Source: Streptomyces pristinaespiralis
GTDB taxonomy: Bacteria > Actinomycetota > Actinomycetes > Streptomycetales > Streptomycetaceae
Direction: 5' to 3'
Length of the DNA: 64,000 nucleotides
Assembly (NCBI RefSeq): GCF_001278075.1
Contig: NZ_CP011340.1
Coordinates: 1,674,001 to 1,738,000 of the forward strand
Notes under the pieces: model-generated
What the model was told of the DNA's origin: nothing
What the model saw: only the letters and a program-made list of their open reading frames with translations
Database searches by the model: none
Shown here: piece by piece, positions 17,069 through 27,000 of the stretch
Numbering within the stretch: position 1 is the stretch's first letter
Layout of the letters: every line of letters starts with the position of its first letter
Translations under genes and position numbers: made by a program

Positions 17069-17706
17069 GCGGCCCCGTCGGCCCCGTCCGTCTGCTGCTC
17101 GCCGACGACCATCCCGTCGTACGGGCGGGACTGCGCGCGGTCCTCGACACCGAGACCGGCTTCGAGGTCGTCGGCGAGGCGGCCACCGCGGAGGCGGCGG
17201 TGCGGCGCGCGGCCATGGGCGGCGTCGACGTCGTGCTGATGGACCTGCAGTTCGGCACCGGCATGCACGGCTGCGAGGCGACGGCGGCGATCAGCGCGCT
17301 CCCGGACGGCCCGCGGGTTCTGATCCTCACCACGTACGACACGGACGCCGACATCATCGCGGCCGTGGAGGCCGGTGCGGCGGGCTACCTTCTGAAGGAC
17401 GCCCCACCGGAGGAACTGGCCGCCGCGGTCCGCACGGCGGCGGCCGGCCGGTCGGCGCTGGCGCCGGCGGTGGCGCACCGCCTGATGGACCGCATGCGCA
17501 CCCCGGCCGAGGCGCTGACCAAGCGCGAGCTGGAGGTGCTCCAGCTGGTGGGCGACGGCCTGTCCAACCTCCAGATCAGCAAGCGGCTCTTCCTGAGCCA
17601 GGCGACGGTGAAGTCCCACCTGGTGCACATCTACGCCAAGCTGGGCGTCGATTCCCGCACGTCCGCGGTGGCGGCGGCGACGGCGCGGAGGCTGATCCGG
17701 CGGTGA
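17065..17706 (+). CDS. NarL/FixJ-family response regulator
   Basis: A 213-residue regulator with a receiver domain (acidic pocket ADDHP, phospho-Asp in LMDLQFG, Lys in LLKDAPP) and a LuxR-type DNA-binding domain (LTKRELEVLQLVGDGLSN, QATVKSHLVHIYAKLGV). ATGA-coupled to the upstream kinase. It most likely activates the divergent ABC exporter operon and its own operon. Confidence 0.94.
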   Translation: MSGPVGPVRLLLADDHPVVRAGLRAVLDTETGFEVVGEAATAEAAVRRAAMGGVDVVLMDLQFGTGMHGCEATAAISALPDGPRVLILTTYDTDADIIAAVEAGAAGYLLKDAPPEELAAAVRTAAAGRSALAPAVAHRLMDRMRTPAEALTKRELEVLQLVGDGLSNLQISKRLFLSQATVKSHLVHIYAKLGVDSRTSAVAAATARRLIRR

Positions 17707-17842
17707 TCGCGCACGTCCCTGCAGCGGAGGCGCGAACGCGACGCTGCCGGGGCCCGCGGCGTTCCCCACGCACGCGAAGCGACCGGTTTCCACCCCTTGA
17801 GGCTCGGGCAGCCGCAGGGGTGGAGGCTACGAAAGGACCGAC

Positions 17843-18016
17843 ATGAGTGCCGGAGAGAAGGCCAAGGCCAAGGCCGAGCAGGTTGTCGGCAGGGCCGTGC
17901 GGAAGGCGGCCCACGCGATGGGCAAGGAGACCACCGCGGCCAAGGGCGCCGCCCTGGAGACACGGGGCAGGGCCCGCGAGACCAAGGAGAACTCGAAGCA
18001 CGGCTTCCGGCGCTGA
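17843..18016 (+). CDS. CsbD-like small stress protein
   Basis: A 57-residue, very charged, helical protein beginning MSAGEKAKAKAEQVVGRAVRK. This is the pattern of CsbD-family proteins: Lys/Ala/Glu-rich, no membrane segment, and the K-x-EQ-x-x-G repeat. GAAAGGA at 17831-17837 is a good ribosome site. CsbD-like genes are induced by general or osmotic stress in other bacteria; the molecular role is not known. Confidence 0.75.
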   Translation: MSAGEKAKAKAEQVVGRAVRKAAHAMGKETTAAKGAALETRGRARETKENSKHGFRR

Positions 18017-18228
18017 CCGCGTCACCGCGTCCGCCGACACGCCCGCCACAGCGTTCCCGCCGCCCGGCGGACCGGACGCGTGCGGAGCACCAGGAACGAA
18101 GAGACGCGCGTGTTCACGTGGTTCGTGGCGGCGAGCGGTCCGGAGCACCGGATGACAACTGGGTAGGTCCGGGTTCCCGGTTCACCCCGTTCGCCGGCCC
18201 GGCGCCGCCCGTACCGTGTGCCCACAGA

Positions 18229-18286
18229 CCGGCGGACGCGCGCTTTCTGCCACCCTCAGCGGCGGCCGAAAGCGCGCGTCCGCCGG
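18229..18286. terminator. Long hairpin downstream of the DUF5955-like gene
   Basis: A perfect 19-bp stem (18229-18247 / 18268-18286) with a 20-nt loop, directly after the stop of the minus-strand DUF5955-like gene at 18288. It probably ends that transcript and may also stop read-through from the CsbD-like gene. Confidence 0.75.
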
Positions 18287-18287
18287 G

Positions 18288-18587
18288 TCAGCGGCGCTGC
18301 GGCGGTGCCTCGCCGAAGAGGTCGACGGCGGCCCGCACCTGCATCAGCGCGGGCGACAGCGCGCTCACCGATCCGACGGCGCCCGCGATCAGCAGCAGCG
18401 AGCGGCGCATCCGTGGGATCTCGGGGTCTCCCGCCGCCACCATCGCCGCCAGCACCGCCAGTTCGTCCTCCGCGATCCCTCGGTCGCTGAACTCGGCGGG
18501 ATAGCCCGCCAGTTCGCGCCGGAGCCGGGCGACGGCAGCTCTCAGCTCCGCCGCTCTCGGCTCCTCGCCGCTGCCACTGCCTGTCAC
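18288..18587 (-). CDS. DUF5955-like protein
   Basis: A protein of about 99 residues from the GTG at 18587. Helical segments RAAELRAAVARLRRELAG and AEDELAVLAAMVAAGDPE are followed by MRRSLLLIAGAVGSVSALS and AAVDLFG. This matches the Streptomyces family annotated DUF5955, whose members often precede regulatory kinases. The start is uncertain because upstream GTG and TTG codons as far as 18671 stay in frame and no ribosome site is convincing. Role unknown. Confidence 0.65.
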   Translation of the reverse strand: MTGSGSGEEPRAAELRAAVARLRRELAGYPAEFSDRGIAEDELAVLAAMVAAGDPEIPRMRRSLLLIAGAVGSVSALSPALMQVRAAVDLFGEAPPQRR

Positions 18588-18735
18588 CCGCGTCTGCCCC
18601 ACGCTCCGCAACACAGCCAGCCCCTCGCACGTCCTTGTGCACTCCACGGCCCCGCCGGGGGCCGTGGTCAACGCCCGAGGGGTGCGGGCCAGTTAACGCC
18701 ATCAGGGCTACGGTGCGCCACCGTGCGGACACAAT

Positions 18736-20682
18736 TCAGGACGTCGGGACGACGTCCATCGCGTTACGCCACACGGTCACATCGACGGAGATGAACTTGC
18801 TGGGGTCGTTCTCCGGGGACTTGCCCTGGTAGGTGAGCAGACCGACATGGCCCGAATCCGTCAGGACGCAGATCTGGGAGCCCTTGGACAGCAGTCCCGT
18901 CTCGATGGTGGTCGTGTAGCGGGTGTCGCTCCGGCAGGTGTCCAGGTCGCCGGTCTGCCCGGTGCGGAGCAGGATCATCCGGCCGGTCTCCGTCTCGACC
19001 TGGTTGAGGTCGCCCTCGTACTCGAAGTCCGCGTTGGAGTCGTCGTTGACGGGCTTGACCGGATCGTGGTCGAGGAAGATGTGGTAGTTGTTCACGATGT
19101 CGAGCCCCGTGTACGTCTTGGGCTCGGGGTCCGGGACCACGTCGCCGGGCGCGGTGTCGATTCCGTCGCCCTCGGCGGCGGGCGTCGTGGCGCCGCCGGA
19201 GGGCGTGGTGCCGGCGGGCTTCGACGATTCGGGGCCGCTCTTGTCCTGGCTCTGGTTCTTCTTGCCCTGGTCGTCGTCCGAGAGCGCGAGATACGCGCCG
19301 CCGCCCGCCGCGCCGCCCAGCACCAGGGTGGCCACCAGGGCGAGGGCGAGATTGCGCCCCTTGTTCTTCTTCTGCGCGGCGGCCGGTCCGGGCTGCGCGA
19401 CCGTGCCGTACGGCTGAGGACCGGTGTGCTGGTGGTGCGGCGCCGTCTGCGGGTAGCCGTAACCGGGCGTCTGCGGCCCCGCCTGCGGATAGCCGTACGT
19501 GGGCTGCTGCGGCTGCGTCCCGGGCTGCTGGTGGGCCGCCTGCTGCGCCTGCTGCATCATGTGCGGCTGCGGCTGGACCGGCGGCTGCTGGTGCGCCTGG
19601 GGCTGCGGGGCGGGGCCGAATCCGGGCGGCGGGGTCGACGGCGCGGCGTGCGCGGTCGGCTGGTGGGTCGGGGCGGGCGCGGCCGGGGCGGGGGCCTGGG
19701 GCGCCGGCGGGGTCACGGGCGGCTGGCCGGCCGCCGGGGTGACCGGCGGCGCGGGCGCCGCCTTGCGGGTCGTGATCTCGGCGGCCACGGCGCTCGGCAG
19801 CCACTCCTCGGGGCGTCGCAGCACCGTTTCCGCGTTGGCGGCCTGGCAGATGCTCAGGATCTCGGCGACCGAGGGCCGGCTTTCCGGCTCCTTGACCATG
19901 CAGCGGGTGACCAGCTCGCGCAGCTCGTCGGGGAGCCCGGTGAGGTCCGGCTCCTCGTGCACGATCCGGTAGAGCACGCCGTGCGAAGTGCCTTCGCCGA
20001 ACGCCGCCTTGCCCGTCGCCGCGTAGGCCGTGAGCTGGCCGAGGGCGAAGATGTCGGTGGCCGGCGTGACATGGCTGCCGGCGGCCTGCTCGGGCGCCAT
20101 GAACGAGGGCGTGCCGATGGTGACGCCGCTGCTGGTCAGCGAGGTGGCGTCGGCGGCGCGCGCGATGCCGAAGTCGATGACGCGCGGCCCGTCGGCGGCG
20201 AGCAGGACGTTGGCGGGCTTGAGGTCCCGGTGGACGATGCCGGCGCCGTGGATGATCTGCAGCGCCTCCGCGATGCCGGCCACCAGCAACAGCACCGTCT
20301 GCACGGGCAGTTTGCCGTGCTGGGCGACGGCGTCCGCGAGGGACGGGCCGGGGACGTACGCGGTGGCGAGCCAGGGCTGCTCGGCCTCGGCGTCGGCGTC
20401 GATGACGGGCGCGGTGAACAGGCCCTGCACCCGCTGCGCGGCCTGTACCTCCTGCGCGAACCGGCGCCGGAACTCGGCGTCCTGGCCGAAGTCGGGCCGG
20501 ATCACCTTGATGGCGACGGCGCGCCCCCCGGGCGTGTAGGACAGGTAGACCTTGCCCATGCCGCCGGCGCCGAGGCGAGCGGCGAGCTTGTATCCGGCGA
20601 CGTGCTGCGGATCGTCCTCACCCAGCGGCTTGAAGACCGTTCCCTGGTGTGCGCGGCCACTCATCGACTCTTGATCCCCCAT
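18736..20682 (-). CDS. Membrane Ser/Thr protein kinase (PknB-like)
   Basis: A 648-residue Hanks-type kinase. The catalytic domain (about residues 30-290) has the glycine loop LGAGGMGKVYLS, the ATP-binding VAIKV, the catalytic loop VHRDLKPANVLL, DFGIARA and the APE segment FMAPEQAAG. A Pro/Gln/Ala-rich linker of roughly 130 residues follows. A membrane helix (about 445-468) and an extracellular domain of about 170 residues with cysteines (DTCRSD, QICVLT) come last. There are no PASTA repeats, so the external domain may sense a different ligand. Related kinases in Streptomyces regulate growth and development; the target is not evident. Confidence 0.92.
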   Translation of the reverse strand: MGDQESMSGRAHQGTVFKPLGEDDPQHVAGYKLAARLGAGGMGKVYLSYTPGGRAVAIKVIRPDFGQDAEFRRRFAQEVQAAQRVQGLFTAPVIDADAEAEQPWLATAYVPGPSLADAVAQHGKLPVQTVLLLVAGIAEALQIIHGAGIVHRDLKPANVLLAADGPRVIDFGIARAADATSLTSSGVTIGTPSFMAPEQAAGSHVTPATDIFALGQLTAYAATGKAAFGEGTSHGVLYRIVHEEPDLTGLPDELRELVTRCMVKEPESRPSVAEILSICQAANAETVLRRPEEWLPSAVAAEITTRKAAPAPPVTPAAGQPPVTPPAPQAPAPAAPAPTHQPTAHAAPSTPPPGFGPAPQPQAHQQPPVQPQPHMMQQAQQAAHQQPGTQPQQPTYGYPQAGPQTPGYGYPQTAPHHQHTGPQPYGTVAQPGPAAAQKKNKGRNLALALVATLVLGGAAGGGAYLALSDDDQGKKNQSQDKSGPESSKPAGTTPSGGATTPAAEGDGIDTAPGDVVPDPEPKTYTGLDIVNNYHIFLDHDPVKPVNDDSNADFEYEGDLNQVETETGRMILLRTGQTGDLDTCRSDTRYTTTIETGLLSKGSQICVLTDSGHVGLLTYQGKSPENDPSKFISVDVTVWRNAMDVVPTS

Positions 20683-20854
20683 GGCGAACCTCAGTATGGA
20701 AGGTGCACCTTATCCAAGTAGCACCCCGCTCTCCACGTCGGACGACGTACGCCGCACGGACGGTTGCGGGAACGCGCGGGCAACGCACGTTCGGAGCAGC
20801 GCCCCACAGGGCGCCTGTCCGTGTTTTCACCCTCTTTTGGGATAAGGAGTCCCC

Positions 20855-21469
20855 ATGTCATCTCCTCGTACTCCGACGGGCCCTCAGGAGCCGGTCGTCG
20901 CCGGATTGTTGCTCGCGGCCGGTGGCGGCAGACGGCTCGGCGGCAGACCGAAGGCGCTGCTGGAACACCGCGGCGGGCGGCTCGTCGAGCACGCCGTACG
21001 GACGCTGCGTGAGGGCGGCTGCGGTCCGGTGCATGTGGTGCTGGGCGCGGCGGCGGAGCGCGTACGGGTGGAAGCGGACCTGACCGGCTGCGTGGTGGTG
21101 GACAACCCGGCGTGGGAGGAGGGGATGGGTTCGTCGCTGCGGCTGGGGCTCGCCTCGCTGGGAGCGGCGGACGCGGCGCTGGTGCTGCTGGTGGACCAGC
21201 CGGGGATCGGTGCGGATGCGGTGGCCCGGGTGCGTGCTGCCTACCGATCGCGTTCGTCGCTGGCGGCCGCGGCGTACGGGGGGCGGCGGGGGCATCCGGT
21301 GCTCTTCGGCGCGGACCGCTGGGAGGAGATCGCGGCGGGGGCCGAGGGCGATCAGGGGGCACGGGCGTATCTGCGCGCCCACGCCGACGCGATCACGCTC
21401 GTCGAGTGCGGTGACGTCGCGGAGCCGTACGACATCGACACCCCCGAGGATCTCCGGCACCTCGGGTGA
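20855..21469 (+). CDS. MobA-like NTP transferase (molybdenum cofactor cytidylyltransferase-like)
   Basis: A 204-residue nucleotidyltransferase with the GT-A signature LLLAAGGGRRLGGRPKALL, the VDQPG metal/substrate motif and RGHPVLFG, all shared with MocA/MobA-like enzymes. MocA attaches CMP to molybdopterin for xanthine dehydrogenase-type enzymes, so its place beside purine-catabolic genes makes sense, but the precise nucleotide is not proven. AAGGAG at 20844-20849 precedes the ATG. It lies about 250 bp upstream of the malate synthase on the same strand. Confidence 0.82.
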   Translation: MSSPRTPTGPQEPVVAGLLLAAGGGRRLGGRPKALLEHRGGRLVEHAVRTLREGGCGPVHVVLGAAAERVRVEADLTGCVVVDNPAWEEGMGSSLRLGLASLGAADAALVLLVDQPGIGADAVARVRAAYRSRSSLAAAAYGGRRGHPVLFGADRWEEIAAGAEGDQGARAYLRAHADAITLVECGDVAEPYDIDTPEDLRHLG

Positions 21470-21528
21470 ACGGCGTGGCACGGTGCGCCACGGTCTGTCG
21501 ACCCGGAGAATCTCGACATCAACAAACC

Positions 21529-21541
21529 ATTGAACTTCCAC
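21529..21541. promoter_or_regulatory. Candidate AllR operator upstream of malate synthase
   Basis: ATTGAACTTCCAC is the reverse complement, with one mismatch, of GTGGAAGTACAAT in the allB-allR gap. It lies about 180 bp upstream of the malate synthase start in an unusually AT-rich stretch. The nearby palindromes ACTAGT and CTGATCAG may mark the promoter. Confidence 0.5.
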
Positions 21542-21720
21542 CATGCGATAACTAGTATCCACTGATCAGAAGCGCCTGACTGCTCGGACGGCGCCTTCGG
21601 CCGTACCCCGGAGCCACTGGCACTGAGTGCCGTCCCGGCGACCCGGCGGCCGCACGGCGCCCCCGCACCGCCCGTGAAGCATGCGAAGCATGTGAAGCTC
21701 GCTGAAGGAAGTGACAGCTC

Positions 21721-23343
21721 ATGTCCGCACCAGCGCCGTCCCCGCTGGCCATCGTCGAAGCCGAGCCCCTGCCCCGGCAGGAAGAGGTCCTCACCGACGC
21801 GGCCCTCGCGTTCGTGGCCGAGCTGCACCGGCGCTTCACCCCGCGCCGTGACGAGCTGCTCGCCCGCCGCGCAGAACGCCGCGCCGAGATCGCCCGCACC
21901 TCCACGCTGGACTTCCTCCCGGAGACCGCCGCGATCCGCGCGGACGACTCCTGGAAGGTCGCAGAGGCCCCCGCGGCCCTGAACGACCGGCGCGTGGAGA
22001 TCACCGGACCGACCGACCGCAAGATGACCATCAACGCCCTCAACTCGGGCGCGAAGGTCTGGCTCGCCGACTTCGAGGACGCGTCCGCCCCCACCTGGGA
22101 GAACGTGATCCTCGGCCAGCTCAATCTCATCGACGCCTACGAGCGCCGGATCGACTTCACCGACCCGAGGTCGGGCAAGACGTACGCCCTGAAGCCCGCG
22201 GAGGAGCTCGCGACCGTCGTGATGCGCCCGCGCGGCTGGCACCTCGCCGAGCGCCACCTGACCGTGGACGGCACGCCGGTGCCCGGCGCGCTGGTCGACT
22301 TCGGCCTCTACTTCTTCCACAACGCCCGGCGCCTGCTGGACCTCGGCAAGGGCCCGTACTTCTACCTGCCGAAGACCGAGTCCCACCTGGAGGCCCGCCT
22401 CTGGAACGACATCTTCGTCTTCGCCCAGGACCACGTCGGTGTCCCGCAGGGCTCGGTCCGCGCGACCGTGCTGATCGAGACGATCACCGCGGCGTACGAG
22501 ATGGAGGAGATCCTCTACGAGCTCCGCGACCACGCCTCCGGCCTGAACGCCGGCCGCTGGGACTACCTGTTCTCCATCGTCAAGAACTTCCGCGACGGCG
22601 GCGAGAAGTTCGTCCTCCCGGACCGCAACGCGGTGACGATGACCGCCCCGTTCATGCGGGCGTACACCGAACTGCTGGTGCGCACCTGCCACAAGCGCGG
22701 CGCGCACGCGATCGGCGGCATGGCCGCGTTCATCCCGTCCCGCAAGGACGCCGAGGTCAACAAGGTCGCGTTCGAGAAGGTCAAGGCGGACAAGGACCGC
22801 GAGGCCGGCGACGGCTTCGACGGCTCGTGGGTCGCCCACCCGGACCTGGTCCCGATCGCGATGGCGTCCTTCGACGCGGTCCTCGGCGACCGGCCGAACC
22901 AGAAGGACCGCCTGCGCGAGGACGTCTCCGTGGCGCCCGGCGACCTGATCGCGATCGACTCCCTCGACGCCAGGCCCACGTACGAGGGCCTGCGCAACGC
23001 CGTCCAGGTCGGCATCCGCTACATCGAGGCGTGGCTGCGCGGCCTCGGCGCGGTGGCGATCTTCAACCTGATGGAGGACGCGGCGACGGCGGAGATCTCC
23101 CGCTCCCAGATCTGGCAGTGGATCAACGCGGGCGTCGTCTTCGAGAACGGCGAGCGCGCGACTCCGGAGCTGGCGCGGAGGGTCGCGGCGGAGGAACTGA
23201 CCGCCATCCGCGAGGAGCTCGGCGAGGAGGCGTTCACGGCGGGCAACTGGCAGCAGGCGCACGACCTGCTGCTGAAGGTGGCGCTGGACGAGAACTACGA
23301 GGACTTCCTGACGCTGCCGGCGTACGAGCAACTCGTCGGCTGA
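21721..23343 (+). CDS. aceB: Malate synthase A
   Basis: Condenses glyoxylate with acetyl-CoA to malate in the cytoplasm. The 540-residue protein is the length of malate synthase A. It contains the family signature [16 protein letters not shown] (about residues 268-283), the substrate Arg region [27 protein letters not shown] and [22 protein letters not shown] precedes the ATG. Ureidoglycolate breakdown from the allantoin pathway releases glyoxylate, so this copy probably serves purine catabolism as well as C2 growth. The shared operator-like element upstream supports AllR control. Confidence 0.96.
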   Translation: MSAPAPSPLAIVEAEPLPRQEEVLTDAALAFVAELHRRFTPRRDELLARRAERRAEIARTSTLDFLPETAAIRADDSWKVAEAPAALNDRRVEITGPTDRKMTINALNSGAKVWLADFEDASAPTWENVILGQLNLIDAYERRIDFTDPRSGKTYALKPAEELATVVMRPRGWHLAERHLTVDGTPVPGALVDFGLYFFHNARRLLDLGKGPYFYLPKTESHLEARLWNDIFVFAQDHVGVPQGSVRATVLIETITAAYEMEEILYELRDHASGLNAGRWDYLFSIVKNFRDGGEKFVLPDRNAVTMTAPFMRAYTELLVRTCHKRGAHAIGGMAAFIPSRKDAEVNKVAFEKVKADKDREAGDGFDGSWVAHPDLVPIAMASFDAVLGDRPNQKDRLREDVSVAPGDLIAIDSLDARPTYEGLRNAVQVGIRYIEAWLRGLGAVAIFNLMEDAATAEISRSQIWQWINAGVVFENGERATPELARRVAAEELTAIREELGEEAFTAGNWQQAHDLLLKVALDENYEDFLTLPAYEQLVG

Positions 23344-23384
23344 CGCCTGCCTTCCGCGTCGTCCCGCACCCGCGCACCACTCCC

Positions 23385-23422
23385 GCACCGCCCCCGGTAC
23401 CGCACAGCACCGGGGGCGGTGC
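23385..23422 (+). terminator. Hairpin after malate synthase
   Basis: A perfect 14-bp stem (23385-23398 / 23409-23422) with a 10-nt loop, 42 bp after the aceB stop. Confidence 0.75.
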
Positions 23423-24041
23423 GCTGCTGCGTACGGCGCCCCCGTGCAGCCGCTCCCCGGTGAGCCCTTCCGCGGCGTGGACGGTCTCAGGGAGCCGCGT
23501 TTCGCCGTGGCAACCCTCAAGGAGCCGAGGTCCACTGTCGTGCGGTTCCATCGGTCCGGCCCCGGCACATGCACGCCCACGGCGATGGGGTGACTATCGG
23601 TCAACTTCTGGCCGGGACTCCCCCGCACCGCCACTCCGTCTTCACAGAAGACACACAGATAACTCCTGGCGCACGCACGGGACTTGCACAGCAGATGCCG
23701 CGAAGAACGCCGCGCACACGGCCGTGAAGTGGGGCCCCGGGCGCTGAAATCGGCCCTTGCTCACCCACGCTGACCTGTGCCTATGGTGATCGCCGCGCGC
23801 GTGGTGGACCTTGACCGCTCCACCGTGGCGCGCACACCGACCGGCGGCCGGGGGAACGGTGCCGCCACGGGGAGGGATGGACCGTCATGCCACGACACCG
23901 GCTCACCACACAGGCCGACTTGGACCAAGCAGCCTGCCGTGCCTGTGCCGAGGCCGGGACAACGGCCTGATCGGCGCGCACCGGTTCCGCCTCCTCCGAC
24001 GGGCCACCCCTACTGCCCTCGTCCACCACGAAGGATGTCTT
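23423..24041. other. Intergenic region without a supported gene
   Basis: About 620 bp between the aceB terminator and the giant toxin gene. Frames are open here on both strands, as expected at this GC content, but none has a plausible start, ribosome site or recognisable product. The toxin frame is open back to 23811, but those residues look like non-coding sequence placed before a normal signal peptide. It probably holds the toxin promoter. Confidence 0.5.
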
Positions 24042-27000
24042 GTGCGCCCCAGACCAGGGTTGCTCAGAACCCGAGCACGCAAAGTTCCGATACTCACCCC
24101 CCTCGTCACGTCCGTGGCGGCGCTCGCCGTCCTCGGCGGCCTGGCCCAGCCCGCTGCGGCGGACCGGTTCGCCGGACAGCGCACTGCTGCGGCGAGTGAC
24201 TCCCACGACTGGTACGACGACACCGCCGCCGAACAGCTGCGGCAGGACCAGTGCCTGATGTCCGACGTGCTGCGTGTGGGCGGTCCGGCCATGGCCGCGA
24301 TCGGCCAGGACGGCCTCAACCAGCCGCAGGACAAGCTCCACGCACTGGCCGACCGGGACCACTGGGAGGACACACCGCTCGCCAAGGCGTACACCAAGGA
24401 CCGCGACGCGGCCGGCAAGGAGCTGGACGCCCTCCACGCCGTCCGGGACGGCTGGAAGGCGCCTCTCGACGGGCTGGAGACCCCCGCCGGGTTCACCGTT
24501 ACCGGCTTCCACTGGCCGCCCGGGACCCGCGAGGGCGAGGACTTCTACACCCAGACCGGTCTGACGCGGTGGACCGCCGACCGGTTCTGGAAGGACGAGT
24601 TCGACTTCTACGAGGACTCGACCCCCGAGGCCGACGACGCGACGCGCAAGGCCGTCACCGACCTCGGCACCCCGCTCTACCCGGAGGACCCCGACCCCTC
24701 GCTCCCCTCGGACGAGTGGAACCGGGCCCTCGCCGAGCGCGACGCCTTCAAGTGGCTGACCGAATCGGGGCTCCACCCCACCGGCGCGGACGACGCCCGG
24801 ATGTTCCTGACCTCCGGCGGCTTCCCCCGTACCGCGCCGGTGGCGGGGTCGGCCGAATTCCGCATCGCCGTCGAGGATCTGAAGACGCGTTTCGCCTCCT
24901 GCGCCTGGCGTGACCCGCTCGACCCGAGCAACGTCCTCGCGCCGATCAGCGAGACCGCCGCCGCCGAGTGGCAGCACGAGATCGCCTCCCAGGCCACGCA
25001 GCGCAACCAACTGCTGAACGCCAACAAGGACGCCACGCAGGCCCTCGCCTCCGGCTCGAAGGCGCTCGGCGAGATGCTGGGACACTCCTGGGTCGCCGAC
25101 CGCCTCGCCCGCTGGCAGAACTACTGGTCCGCCGGCGGACTCGGCTGGATCGGTGACAGCCCGGTCGTGATCGAGCTGCGCGGCACCACGGGCAAGTGCC
25201 TCGACGTCGAGGGCGCCAAGACGGCCAACGGCACCCCGGTGCAGGTCTACACGTGCAACGGGTCAGCCGCGCAGCAGTGGCTGCTCGAGGGCGACGACCT
25301 CGGCATGCATCTGCGCAACGTCAACTCCCAGAAGTGCCTGGACGTCGCGGGCAACGACAGCGCCAACGGCACGAAGATCCGGATCTGGACGTGCAACAGC
25401 AGCCCGGCGCAGACGTGGGAGTCCAACATCCGCGCCACCGGCCCGCTGAAGAACAGCGGCACCGGCAAGTGCCTGGACATGCCCAAGTACGACAACAGCG
25501 TCAACGCCCGGCTGTGGACGTGCAGCGGCGCCGCGCCGCAGCGGTTCGGCATCGAGCCGTCCGGCCACAAGGGGACGGACAGCCTCTCCTACCCGGACAA
25601 GGCGCAGTTCGACAAGGCGAAGCGTGGTGTGGCCGCGGCGCAGGCAGGGGCGAAGGCACAGCTCGCCGTCCTGAAGAAGCACGCCGCCGCGGCGAAGGCG
25701 TCGGCGACCGCCTCCGACAGCTCCGAGCAGGCCGCCTATGCCGTCGCCGACAAGATCGGTGCGCCGCGAGGTCGTGGTCTGCTGGTCGGTCAGCAGAAGG
25801 CGCAGGTCACCCAGGGTGCGGCAGCCGCGCTGGAGGCGATGGTGAAGGCCGGCGAGACCGCCGAGGCCGCCACCCGCGCGTCGGCAGGCGACAGCCACAC
25901 CATCGCGCAGCGTGCGCTGGCGCAGGCCGCGCAGTCGAAGGCGGAGTTCCGCAAGGAGGCCGCGTACACCGCCGAGTTGCAGGCCAAAGCGGCGGCCGAC
26001 GCGGCCAAGGTGCACCGGGACAACGCCAAGAAGGACAAGGAGACGGCCGAGGCCAAGCTGGCGGTCGCGGTGCAGGCGGAGGCGGACGCCAAGGCGGCCG
26101 CCGCCGAGGCGCACGCCAAGCGGTTGTCGGCGGAGGCCGAGGAGAAGACGGCCGAGAAGGAGAAGGCGACCGCGGCGGCCAGGCAGACCGAGGCGGCGCA
26201 GCACCGTAGGACCGCCGAGGCCGAGGCGTCGAAGGCGCAGTCGGCCAAGGAGGCGGCGGAGTCGGCCGAGGGCACCGCGGTCGAGAAGAAGAACGCGGCG
26301 GAGAAGTCCCGCGACAAGGCGCGTGATCTGCGGGACGACGCGTGGGACGCGGAACAGAAGGCGAACGCGGCGCGGGCCAAGGCGATCGCGAAGGAGGCGT
26401 TCGCTCAGGCGCACGAGTCCGATGCCAACGCCAAGGAGTCGAGGGCGGCGGCCGACGCGGCGGCGGGGCACGCCGATGACGCGGAGGCTGCGGCGGGCCG
26501 GGCCCGTACCGCGGCCGACGCTGCGACGCAGGCGGCGGCCGACGCGGACGCGGCGGCCACCCGTGCCGAGGCGGCCGCGAAGCGGGCCCGCTCGGACGCG
26601 AATGCCGCGCAGGCGGCGAAGCTGAAGGCGGACGCCGCGGTGCGGACCGCGACGAGCGCCGCAGCGGACGCGATCGACGCCTCCGCGCACGCCTCCGCGG
26701 AAGCGGCGGCGGCAGTCAAGCTGGCCGACGAGGCGGAGAAGGACGCCAAGGCCGCCAAAGCCCACGCGGACGAGGCGAACAAGGAGGCAGGCAAGGCGCT
26801 CGTGGCCTCGGCGAAGGCGGCCGGCTTCGCGCACGTCACGGCCCAGGCCGCCGTGGACGCCGGGAACGCAGCGGCGCAGGTCGCCAAGCCCGCCAACGAC
26901 GCCATCCAGCTCGGCTCCCCGTACGTCACCACGGACTCGGCCGCGAGCCTGGTCGTGCTGACCGGGCAGGCATCGAAGTCGATAGCCGAACAGCAGAAGG

